From NCBI GenBank assembly GCA_033977485.1, contig CM066983.1:68310010-68374009 (forward strand): a stretch of 64,000 nucleotides of DNA. The letters run 5' to 3'. Position numbers and translations under genes: made by a program. This stretch comes from Hydrangea macrophylla (taxonomy: Eukaryota > Streptophyta > Magnoliopsida > Cornales > Hydrangeaceae). Positions 59,409-64,000 of the stretch are shown here, in pieces (within the stretch, counting starts at the first letter, position 1; each line of letters begins with the position of its first letter). Under the pieces are notes generated by a model. It had not been told where the DNA came from, ran no database searches, and was given only the letters and a program-made list of their open reading frames with translations.

Positions 59409-59647
59409 GTAGCAAAGCTGGAAATGAAAGAATCAGGGTGATCATACATGAAAGCTTTGAAGAAAGACAACATGGTGCCAATGAGAGGCCAACCCAAGTC
59501 ACCAGGAGGGAGAGTGTGTTTCTTTTCACCCAAGCAGCTCACATAGATCCACTCATTTGCCCTCTTCAGACACCCTAAGAATGTAGCAATAACACCAAAC
59601 ACACCTGTGAGTAAACACAACAACATTCCAAATTCCATCATCATCAA
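39814..59647 (-). CDS. CYP88-family cytochrome P450 (ent-kaurenoic acid oxidase or close relative), 8 exons
   Basis: Coding exons on the minus strand: 59647-59406, 57537-57057, 45985-45722, 45619-45530, 45176-45098, 44772-44666, 40569-40448, 39919-39814. Together they are 1,491 nt, 496 codons plus TAA, with no internal stop, and every intron is GT...AG. Seen in the protein: hydrophobic N-terminal anchor (about residues 6-27), hinge [12 protein letters not shown] (46-57), I-helix AGHESS (302-307), K-helix ETLR (363-366), FNPSRW (415-420) and heme loop [10 protein letters not shown] (433-442, axial Cys440). Family knowledge: AGHESS, the hinge and the ~490-residue length fit CYP88; CYP88A enzymes oxidise ent-kaurenoic acid to GA12 at the ER. 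Inference: gibberellin biosynthesis. Other CYP88 subfamilies oxidise triterpenoids and sequence alone does not exclude that. The start is the first of four consecutive Met codons; any could be used. Confidence 0.9.
40054..40407. mobile_element. Possible Mutator-like MITE in intron 7
   Basis: Inverted ends GGGTAAAATACTCTGACCTT and, from the right, GGGTTAAACATATTTACCTC resemble the GGRTAAATTAC ends of the elements at 58.4 and 60.5 kb. Flanks do not show a clear duplication. Confidence 0.3.
40448..40569 (-). CDS. CYP88 exon 7 (heme-binding loop)
   Basis: 122 nt, residues 422-461 plus two bases. It holds [10 protein letters not shown] with heme-ligand Cys440, followed by [17 protein letters not shown]. 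The acceptor is TATGCAG|GATCAC and the donor ACAA|GTGAGT. Confidence 0.93.
41041..42361. repeat. Tandem duplication, copy A
   Basis: Shares most of its length with 42,362-43,410 in the same orientation, starting TGCATTGAATGCATTC. The first ~560 bp is over 90% alike by eye. It carries a ~390-bp part (about 41,670-42,060, GC-richer) that copy B lacks. The last part (42,060-42,361) ends in a GAA-rich tract; it looks like a transcript or LINE tail but I recognise no gene. Confidence 0.8.
42362..43410. repeat. Tandem duplication, copy B
   Basis: Second copy of the unit at 41,041. It lacks the ~390-bp GC-richer part and carries an extra 131-bp insertion at 42,921-43,051. Confidence 0.8.
42921..43051 (-). 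mobile_element. Small Helitron-like insertion with empty site
   Basis: Absent from copy A, where the site reads CTAAAAATTGG. On the minus strand it starts TCTTCTTAATTACACC and ends with a hairpin CCCGTGCATTGTACGGG followed by TTGAAAAGCTTG. It lies exactly between A and T without a target duplication. 5' TC, 3' hairpin and A/T insertion fit Helitrons; the final CTTG instead of CTRR is one base off. Confidence 0.6.
43911..43939 (+). mobile_element. Helitron-like 3' terminus
   Basis: Hairpin CCGTGCATTGCACGG, then ATTCGAAAG and CTAG (43,936-43,939) followed by T. This is the standard Helitron 3' end and the same hairpin family as at 42,921. The 5' end of this element was not located. Confidence 0.5.
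43988..44616. mobile_element. hAT-like non-autonomous element in intron 6
   Basis: 629 bp with short inverted ends (GGCAGAGCTA at the left, GGCGGAGCTA reading inward from the right) and flanks CTCCTATA (43,980-43,987) and TTCCTATA (44,617-44,624), 7 of 8 identical. No coding sequence. Confidence 0.45.
44666..44772 (-). CDS. CYP88 exon 6 (PERF region)
   Basis: 107 nt, residues 386-421 ([18 protein letters not shown] to FNPSRWD). FNPSRW is the PERF-type motif that pairs with ExxR. The acceptor is TTAAAG|GTTACA and the donor GAT|GTAAGT. Confidence 0.9.
44822..44984. mobile_element. Foldback MITE in CYP88 intron 5
   Basis: 163 bp with ~57-bp near-perfect inverted arms. The inner part TTATTAAAGAGAGGACCTCT, running on into GTTTTGGCCG, is identical in both arms. 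The loop is about 40 bp. No clear target duplication was seen, so the superfamily is not assigned. Confidence 0.75.
45098..45176 (-). CDS. CYP88 exon 5 (ExxR)
   Basis: 79 nt, residues 360-385 plus one base. It carries the K-helix ExxR as ETLR (363-366), followed by FTLFREA. The acceptor is CGAAG|GTAATC and the donor GATG|GTTAGT. The codon split G|GT (Gly386) is restored by exon 6. Confidence 0.9.
45530..45619 (-). CDS. CYP88 exon 4
   Basis: 30 codons, residues 330-359 ([14 protein letters not shown] to EMKYASK). The acceptor is GATAG|GAAGAG and the donor AAG|GTGTGT, phase 0 at both ends. It falls where P450s have the J to J' helix region. Confidence 0.88.
45722..45985 (-). CDS. CYP88 exon 3 (I-helix)
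   Basis: 88 codons, residues 242-329, phase 0 on both sides. It opens with [13 protein letters not shown] and contains the oxygen-activating I-helix AGHESS at 302-307. The acceptor is GGTTGACAG|GCTAGG and the donor AAG|GTAACT. The copia LTR starts only 29 bp beyond the exon edge. Confidence 0.92.
46081..47441. mobile_element. Mutator-like element (Pack-MULE type) inside the copia 5' LTR
   Basis: 1,361 bp with related, imperfect long inverted ends: TAGGGATCTTTAGATTTCAG at the left, and TAGAAATATTAGATTTAGTC reading inward from the right, followed on both sides by further similar blocks (ATTAGTCC). The insertion site is a T tract, so the 9-bp duplication is inferred from LTR length arithmetic. 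No transposase. The interior has ATTTCTCAC-type repeats and an F-box fragment. Confidence 0.75.
47020..47133 (+). pseudogene. F-box gene fragment carried by the Mutator-like element
   Basis: The frame from 47,020 reads [18 protein letters not shown], then [13 protein letters not shown], ending at TAA 47,131-47,133. This matches the F-box signature (LPxDLIxxILxRLPVKxLxxFxxVSKxW), which contacts SKP1 in SCF ubiquitin ligases. There is no start Met in a good context and no downstream substrate-binding domain, so it is a captured fragment. An upstream short piece (46,749-46,812) is also coding-like, ATGGAGTCACC... to TAA. Expression is unknown. Confidence 0.65.
48070..48080 (+). other. Primer-binding site of the copia element
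   Basis: TGGTATCAGAG lies 3 bp after the 5' LTR and is complementary to the 3' end of initiator-Met tRNA, the usual primer for plant copia elements. Confidence 0.9.
48118..48890 (+). pseudogene. copia gag remnant with zinc knuckle
   Basis: Starts ATG 48,118 ([11 protein letters not shown]). The reading frame breaks near 48,306 and resumes at 48,386 as a gag (UBN2-type) region with [15 protein letters not shown], then a CCHC zinc knuckle [14 protein letters not shown] near 48,830-48,871. It would form the particle shell and bind RNA. The break inactivates the polyprotein. Confidence 0.88.
48891..49348 (+). pseudogene. copia protease domain
   Basis: Continues in frame with the zinc-knuckle part. 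It has the aspartic protease motif [13 protein letters not shown] near 49,009-49,047, in the form DTAA usual in one set of plant copia elements. The frame closes at 49,348, before the integrase. Confidence 0.85.
49349..50218 (+). pseudogene. copia integrase remnant
   Basis: HHCC zinc finger (LWHKRLAHM ... CDYC) at about 49,400-49,510. The catalytic core follows with the three acidic positions visible: [15 protein letters not shown] and NGVAERMNR (49,585-49,895). At least two frame changes and a TAG at 49,709-49,711 interrupt it. Confidence 0.88.
50219..50919 (+). pseudogene. copia reverse transcriptase, N-terminal part
   Basis: After a spacer comes an open frame (50,514 on) with [31 protein letters not shown], and [21 protein letters not shown]. 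The last motif is the conserved RT block A. The frame is cut within it by the solo LTR and continues at 53,014. Confidence 0.9.
50920..53008 (+). mobile_element. Solo LTR (Ty3/gypsy type) inside the copia RT
   Basis: 2,089 bp starting TATAACACCC (probably from TGTAACACCC) and ending GGGCTGTGACA, flanked by a perfect 5-bp duplication GGTAC (50,915-50,919 and 53,009-53,013). No coding capacity and no internal region, so it is read as a solo LTR left by LTR-LTR recombination. A block of repeated CAGTCGAC motifs lies at 52,616-52,870. Confidence 0.85.
53009..54181 (+). pseudogene. copia reverse transcriptase C-terminal part and RNase H
   Basis: Resumes RT as [14 protein letters not shown], then [11 protein letters not shown], with the catalytic YVDD box in [12 protein letters not shown] (53,209-53,244). 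One frame change near 53,700, then RNase [23 protein letters not shown] and CDSQSAMDL carry the acidic residues. It ends at TGA 54,179-54,181, 50 bp before the 3' LTR. Confidence 0.92.
54232..54913 (+). repeat. 3' LTR of the copia element
   Basis: 682 bp, TGTTGGGTGT...CCCCAACA, uninterrupted. Nearly identical to the two pieces of the 5' LTR. Confidence 0.93.
54990..56935. mobile_element. Probable second Mutator-like element in intron 2
   Basis: The left end (TTAATTAGTCCCTAATCTTA and AAAAATTAGTCCTTATGTGT) resembles the ends of the element at 46.1-47.4 kb, and a diverged inverted counterpart (reading TAGAATTAGACCCTTAATTA) lies at about 56,908-56,931. The interior has a GC-richer piece at 55,195-55,340 that could be captured gene sequence (unrecognised) and many ATTTCTCA motifs. 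No target duplication was found, so the borders are approximate. Confidence 0.45.
56040..56825. repeat. Triplicated ~140-bp sequence within intron 2
   Basis: Three direct, imperfect copies at about 56,060-56,200, 56,447-56,585 and 56,680-56,825. Each begins AATTTGAATTTCAACCAAAA and ends in AT-rich TATAGATACACGAATATA. They are separated by sequences with TTTCACAAAAGAGTG / GAGAATTTCTCA motifs, which also recur from 55,530. Confidence 0.8.
57057..57537 (-). CDS. CYP88 exon 2
   Basis: Encodes residues 81-241, from [16 protein letters not shown] to GFACYRAIQ. The acceptor is ATACAG|ATACGG and the donor CAG|GTAATT, ending in phase 0. The stretch [14 protein letters not shown] and the [14 protein letters not shown] block are typical of CYP88 proteins. 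Confidence 0.92.
58444..58864. mobile_element. Mutator-like MITE in intron 1
   Basis: 421 bp with inverted ends: GGCTAAATTACATTGACCTC at the left, and GGGTAAATTACACTGATATC reading inward from the right. The flanks AGAAATCAA (58,435-58,443) and AAAAATCAA (58,865-58,873) match at 8 of 9 bases, as expected for a 9-bp target duplication. No coding sequence. Confidence 0.65.
59339..59404. repeat. (GT)n(GA)n compound microsatellite at splice donor
   Basis: About 16 GT units followed by about 16 GA units on the plus strand, next to the end of exon 1. On the coding strand the donor GTCTCT is the first part of the CT run. Confidence 0.95.
59406..59647 (-). CDS. CYP88 exon 1 (N-terminal anchor and hinge)
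   Basis: Encodes residues 1-80 plus two bases of codon 81. It carries the membrane anchor and the Pro-rich hinge that precedes the P450 fold. The donor is CAG|GTCTCT, which runs straight into a (CT)n(AC)n microsatellite. The split Arg codon AG|A is completed by exon 2, so the frame is kept. Confidence 0.9.
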
Positions 59648-60421
59648 CCTCTCAACTCCACCAAAGCTTGCATGCCAAAATTTGTTGATTCAAAGACAGT
59701 ACTCACTTATTAAGTGCCCATACCACCTATTTATGGCAAAATGATCAATTTTCAAAACCCTCATAATTTATGGCCCCACCCAAAAAAATAAATAAATAAA
59801 TAAATAACCTTTTTTTCCCTTGAACAAACTTCACTAAATTTCTAATCCCTAAATATGTGGTACCCGTGAACAACATTTAAGACACTCCATTGAAATTTTT
59901 AGCCACCTCATTCCCACATCACTTCACTTGATCTATATTAAATTAGAGTACTAATGTTATAGACACAACCCATTACCCAACACAAAGCATAACAAGATTT
60001 TATAAAAGTGTGAAAATTTCAAACAGCACAGGGTACAAGGTTTTGAAAGCCCTGTTGTGTTTTTTATAGTTCAATGTGTTGTGTCTGTAGTATTATGTAG
60101 TATTATTCGTTGAAAATAGTGATCGTTGGTCACTTACAATGATTATTCCGGCCCACTGCCCATGGCAACGCATACTGTATGGAAAATACTTTCTTCCGCC
60201 AACAGACAAAGAAATCAAAGTAATACTACTTTGTTGACTAATGCTATATTTTTCAAATTTTGTATTCTAAATGATTTTCAAATAGATATAGTATTGAGAC
60301 TACCTTTAATAATAGTGGGATCACATCAATATCCTTTAATCAAAATCAAGTAAGCTCATTACTATATGTATTTGGGGACCAAGTGGATACAAACTTTGGA
60401 AAGCATGTATAGCATTACTCA
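59648..60421 (-). promoter_or_regulatory. Upstream region of the CYP88 gene
   Basis: 774 bp between the start codon and the first MITE. TATAAAA-type boxes occur on the minus strand near 59,996-60,002 and 60,064-60,070, about 350 and 420 bp before the ATG. An (AAAT)n tract lies near 59,790-59,808. No further cis-element is claimed. Any more distal promoter would lie in or beyond the transposon nest at 60.4-61.6 kb. Confidence 0.35.
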
Positions 60422-60514
60422 CTTTGTTTGGTTTGCGGATATAACGAAATTAAAGGACAAGAAAAACAAAAAGGAAAATTAAGTCCCTCATTTTTTTCTA
60501 ATATATTTTTCTTT

Positions 60515-61439
60515 GGATAAATTACGTTTTACCCCCCTGTGGTTTGCCCCTGTAGCACTTTACCCCCTGTAGTATATAACTTAACACATTACCCCCTAAA
60601 CTAATGGGCTAACTGCAACTGTTAGAAATTCTGTCCAAACTAACGGAGCCAAAGCTAATTAGCTTGGAGGGAAGATTGCCGCCCATTTATTCTGCAAGAT
60701 TGACCAAACTGCCCTTATTTCTTGGCGTTTGATACATCTTTTATCAATAATGCTACACACACAACCAAATGCACAACCAATTGCACAACACTGCTTAAAA
60801 ATGTTGGACTTTGTGCTGAAAAGCATGTACACACAAAATGGTGTGCAGTGTGTGTACAGGCTTTTCAGCACAAAGTCCAACATTTTTAAGCAGTGTTGTG
60901 CAATTGGTTGTGCATTTAGTTGTGTGTGTAGCATTACTCATCTTTTATTACATACATAAAACATGGTTGGAAAGCATGACAGCAAAACACATTGACCACT
61001 TTTTTCCAACCAAAGTATTAAATTATACCAACTTTTCAACCAAAGCATTAAATGACAACAAATTCTCAACCAAAACATTTACTTCTAACAGTATCAAATG
61101 AGTATGAAATGGTCAACATAAACATAATTCTGCACAAAAAAAATTTGCTGTAGCAAACTACAAACATTCAGCAAAAAGCCCAAGAACCGTTTAACATTCT
61201 ACACGTCTTTCTCTTGGAGGAAAACCCTAAGAATATTGAAAAGTTACTCCCCAATACAGGTCTGAAGTATTTAGATGGAAAAAAGAGAGGGCATATTAGA
61301 CTTTTCTCCTTTACTGTTAGTAAATCTAACTGTTGCAGTTAACCCATTAGTTCAGGGGGGCTAATGTGTTAAGTTATATACTACAGGGGGGTAAAGTGTC
61401 ACAGGGGTAAACTACAGGGAGGTAAAATGTAATTTACCC
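60515..61439. mobile_element. Non-autonomous Mutator-like element
   Basis: 925 bp with ~105-bp inverted repeats, about 85-90% alike: GGATAAATTACGTTTTACCC and, from the right, GGGTAAATTACATTTTACCT, both continuing into GTATATAACTTAACACATTA and AACTAATGGG. Perfect 9-bp duplication TTTTTCTTT (60,506-60,514 and 61,440-61,448). No transposase; it carries the MITE at 60,745. Confidence 0.9.
60745..60939. mobile_element. 195-bp foldback MITE nested in the Mutator-like element
   Basis: Near-perfect palindrome with arms of ~78 bp; arms include AAAAATGTTGGACTTTGTGC and TGCACAACCAATTGCACAAC. Ends CAATAATGCTACACAC and, from the right, GAGTAATGCTACACAC. Perfect 9-bp duplication ATCTTTTAT (60,736-60,744 and 60,940-60,948). 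Ends (NAGTAATGCTAC) match those of the MITE at 14,104. Confidence 0.92.
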
Positions 61440-61666
61440 TTTTTCTTTCTGCTTAAATAATGTTAAAAGTGTAAAAAAAAAAAAAAATCAAAATATAATT
61501 ATAACTTAAGAAAAAATGGAGGAACATGTCTCGCATATTTTCTTTCATTCTTATAATTTCCCTCATTATTTTTCTTGGTAACCAAACAAAAGAAAATATC
61601 TTCCTTTGTGATTTTTTTCCCCTCATAATTTCCCCTCACTAAATCCAAACGAAATAGAGCCTAAGG

Positions 61667-61906
61667 CTTTGCTTGGTTTGGGGATTCATTGGGGAAAAGA
61701 ATAGGGAAATAAAAATAAGAAAGCAAACTTCCCTTGTTTGTCTCTTTTGTTTTCCTTTATGTTTAAATAAAACCAAAATTAAAATCTTCCAAATGTAATT
61801 TAACTTAAGAAATAAGGGAGAAAAGTGACTCAAAAATTTAAAATTTGAAATTTAGGTCCTAATATATTTTCTTTTTCTCCCTATTTCCCTTGGTAACCAA
61901 ACAAAG
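61667..61906. mobile_element. Second ~240-bp MITE of the CTTTG(C/T)TTGGTTT family
   Basis: Ends CTTTGCTTGGTTTGGGG and, from the right, CTTTGTTTGGTTACCAAGG. Uninterrupted relative of the element split at 60,514. Confidence 0.55.
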
Positions 61907-64000
61907 AAATACATTTTCAAGTAAAAAATCGTAAAATGTGTTGAAAAATTGAATGAGAAATTGATTTTTAAGTATTGTATATGGTTAAATTAATTTGGCT
62001 ATGCCAAACAGTCCCGTATTTGAAGGGTTGTAAGTATCATTGATAAACAGTCTCCTTTCTAAAGGTTGTGACTGTTGACGAGAGTCACTTTACAATATAT
62101 ATATATATATATATACACACACGTCTTCCACATCCATTTCATTAAAAAATTATTTTTGAAGTTTACATATATATATGGTCTGTGTCAGTGTCTGAGAGAG
62201 TGCAACCATTAGTATGATTTGCTGGAATCTTGCTATATGAAGTGCTTCTATAATAAGAGAGAGAGATTTTTGTATCCGACAAATGCCGCAAATCCGTGAG
62301 CACCAGTGTGGGCATAATTGTCTTAAGGACAGTGAACGTAATTTGTGACTTGATCCATTGTTTCGATTTTGCATACATTCCAGATTCTGTTAATTTACAG
62401 TATTTATTTATTTTTATTTATGTGTTTATATATGATTTCAGATTTATATGTTATAGGCATTTCAACATTTTTTTAATAAACAAAATGTTCATTGTTTTAA
62501 TTAACCAAAAGTTTATTTATGGAAGAGGTAGACACTCTCTATCTCACGGTATTCAACTTCACCCTACTAAAAGCTGATGTGGCAAAAAGAAGAGTTGTTT
62601 TGGGAATTAGTTCACTTAAGAGTACAAGATTGATAATTTTTTCAGAAATTAGATCGAGTGTAGCACAAAACTCTAAGAAGTTAATAGCGTACGCCTGTTT
62701 GAAAATGTAAAAAATATGATGATGTCCAGACTTATTAATTCTCACTTTTTATCTGATTTTTATGAACAAGATCATCCAATGCTTAGATTATTTTTAAGTC
62801 AGGCACAGAATCTTAGAACTTGCTTGGGAATGCACTAAATAGGACTAGGTTCAATTTCAATCATATTATTATCTGGTTCTTATAAAAACATATACCAATT
62901 AGACGCTAGAGTTGCAATATTAGTGTGACAATTTAGTCCATTCTTCGAATTACATCCAAAATATTAATGAGAAAATAATGGCATTTTTTCGTTACTTCTT
63001 TTGCATTTTTCCATTAATTTTTGGAAGAAATGTGAAAATTTGACTAAATTTGCACACTAATAAAATTCTAGGGTCTGATGTGTCGAAATTGAAAATGTAA
63101 AGACAAAAGTAGTCAAAACTAACAAACAACAGAGGTTAAAAGTGCAACTTACCCTATTTTCATTTTTCATATTGTTTCTCATATCTTTTATTTACATTCA
63201 ATATAGCAACAAAGTGATCACATTATTACAAACAGTAAATTAAAAGAGAAGTTTGCAAATATTGGAGGCCCAATTGTAATTTGCAGGCTTGCAGCCCCAG
63301 TTGATTCTTGATTTGCATTTGTACCTAGCTTGTATCATAGTTTTTACATATTATCCCATATTTGATTTTTAATTGACATGGCAATTCAATCACCAAAAAC
63401 AAATTTCAACAAAAAATCAAATAAGATTGTATTGAATAGGTTTCTCTGTCACACCAATTGATTCTCGAATTTTTATTTAGAGTTTAATGAGAATCATAAT
63501 ATTATCATACATGAACATGTTTGTTAATTTATGAATGGCGTTTCAAACCGTGAGTTCTAATCTAGTATTTTATCTTATTTGTGTACGTAGCAATGTATAA
63601 GTAATTAGAATGGCCTCTAACTCCAGTTTTAATAATGCTAGGTGTACACACTCAATTTAAATCTTACAACTTTGGAGGGTGTTTCATGCATCGCATAAAT
63701 AAATAATAAAAACATGAATGAATTCAATCGCTAAAAAATAATTATAATAATAAAAATAAAAATAATAACAATAATAATAATTAAATAAAATAGAATGATT
63801 GAATAAAAGCTGTCGAGGTAGATTTTGGTCAATCATAAATTTTTGTGATTTAGTAATCTCTTATGAAATCTGAAAGATGCTGCCAAACACCCTGTTAGAT
63901 GTGGTTCGCATTCCTAGGACTATATTATTTAACCTCATCTTGCAATTGCATGCATTTATGCATTGGTTATTTTGTTTGTCATTTTGTTAATTAATTGTGC
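61907..64000. other. Right-hand AT-rich region, no gene recognised
   Basis: No coding gene found on either strand. It has an AT run (62,094-62,116), a ~160-bp sequence (62,990-63,152) related to 57,661-57,815 in CYP88 intron 1 (shared TTGAAAATGTAA and AAAAGTGCAA), and an (ATAATA)-rich tract near 63,735-63,785. Confidence 0.6.
62990..63152 (+). repeat. Dispersed repeat shared with CYP88 intron 1
   Basis: Same order of blocks as 57,661-57,815, same orientation: CATTAAT, GAAATGTGAA, GTCGAAATTGAAAATGTAA and AAAAGTGCAACTTA. Roughly 65-70% alike by eye. Class unknown. Confidence 0.5.

Larger units (their letters stand above)
60422..61591. mobile_element. ~230-bp MITE split by a Mutator-like element
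   Basis: Ends CTTTGTTTGGTTTGCGG and, from the right, CTTTTGTTTGGTTACC. Its own sequence is 60,422-60,514 and 61,449-61,591. Related to the neighbour at 61,667-61,906 (same ends and inner CTTAAATAA...ATAATT...AACTTAAGAAA). Superfamily uncertain, perhaps hAT. Confidence 0.55.

Noticed and set aside
59197..59529. Alternative frame at CYP88 exon 1 with a His-Thr repeat
   Set aside because: Wrong frame for the P450 and dominated by the (GT)n tract.
62150..62378. Cys-rich short minus-strand frames
   Set aside because: No recognisable family, no splice-supported extension and no conservation evidence available.
1..64000. tRNA, rRNA or other structural RNA genes
   Set aside because: No cloverleaf-type sequence or rRNA motif was recognised by eye; a tRNAscan-SE or Infernal run would be decisive.

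Overview
This is an AT-rich stretch of nuclear genome from a flowering plant, probably a eudicot. It has one spliced plant P450 gene with plant-type GT/AG introns, surrounded by Ty1/copia and Ty3/gypsy LTR retrotransposons, a LINE remnant, CACTA remnants, Mutator-like elements, MITEs and Helitron-like ends. The species cannot be named from the sequence. All coordinates and repeat boundaries were read by eye.

The only host protein-coding gene I can support is on the minus strand, 59,647 down to 39,814. It is a CYP88-family cytochrome P450, of the ent-kaurenoic acid oxidase (gibberellin biosynthesis) type or a close CYP88 relative. Its eight exons join without a frameshift or stop into a 496-residue protein with membrane anchor, Pro-rich hinge, AGHESS I-helix, ExxR and heme-Cys motifs. 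The gene spans 20 kb because intron 2 (11 kb) and intron 6 (4 kb) are filled with transposons. Intron 2 holds an antisense Ty1/copia element (46,015-54,913, target duplication GAAAC) that begins 29 bp from the exon 3 boundary. Its 5' LTR carries a Mutator-like element with an F-box gene fragment, and its reverse transcriptase is split by a solo gypsy-type LTR (50,920-53,008, duplication GGTAC). Beyond it is a second Mutator-like element. Introns 1, 5, 6 and 7 hold small MITEs, a hAT-like element, a tandem duplication and Helitron-like ends.

The left 36 kb is a nest of retroelements. From 1 to 7.6 kb: a solo copia LTR inside a GA microsatellite (696-1995), microsatellites, a decayed LINE (RNase H remnant near 5.4-5.8 kb, minus strand) and a CACTA transposase N-terminal fragment (7,259). 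From 7.6 to 35.7 kb: nested LTR elements. An outer minus-strand LTR contains a second minus-strand solo LTR (7,772-32,856, duplication AAAGC). That contains a plus-strand tandem array LTR-internal-LTR-internal-LTR (8,331-31,123) of a non-autonomous Ty3/gypsy-like element carrying only a gag remnant. The array element is packed with short hairpin motifs, including 40-bp minisatellites. A fourth LTR/internal unit has collapsed into the first LTR.

From 35.7 to 39.4 kb: a five-copy ~175-bp tandem repeat, a CACTA-like terminus, an inverted-repeat cluster and a truncated LTR with its primer-binding site. The right end (59.6-64 kb) is the P450 upstream region, followed by a three-level nest: a ~230-bp MITE split by a 925-bp Mutator-like element, itself carrying a 195-bp foldback MITE. 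Two of these levels have perfect 9-bp target duplications.
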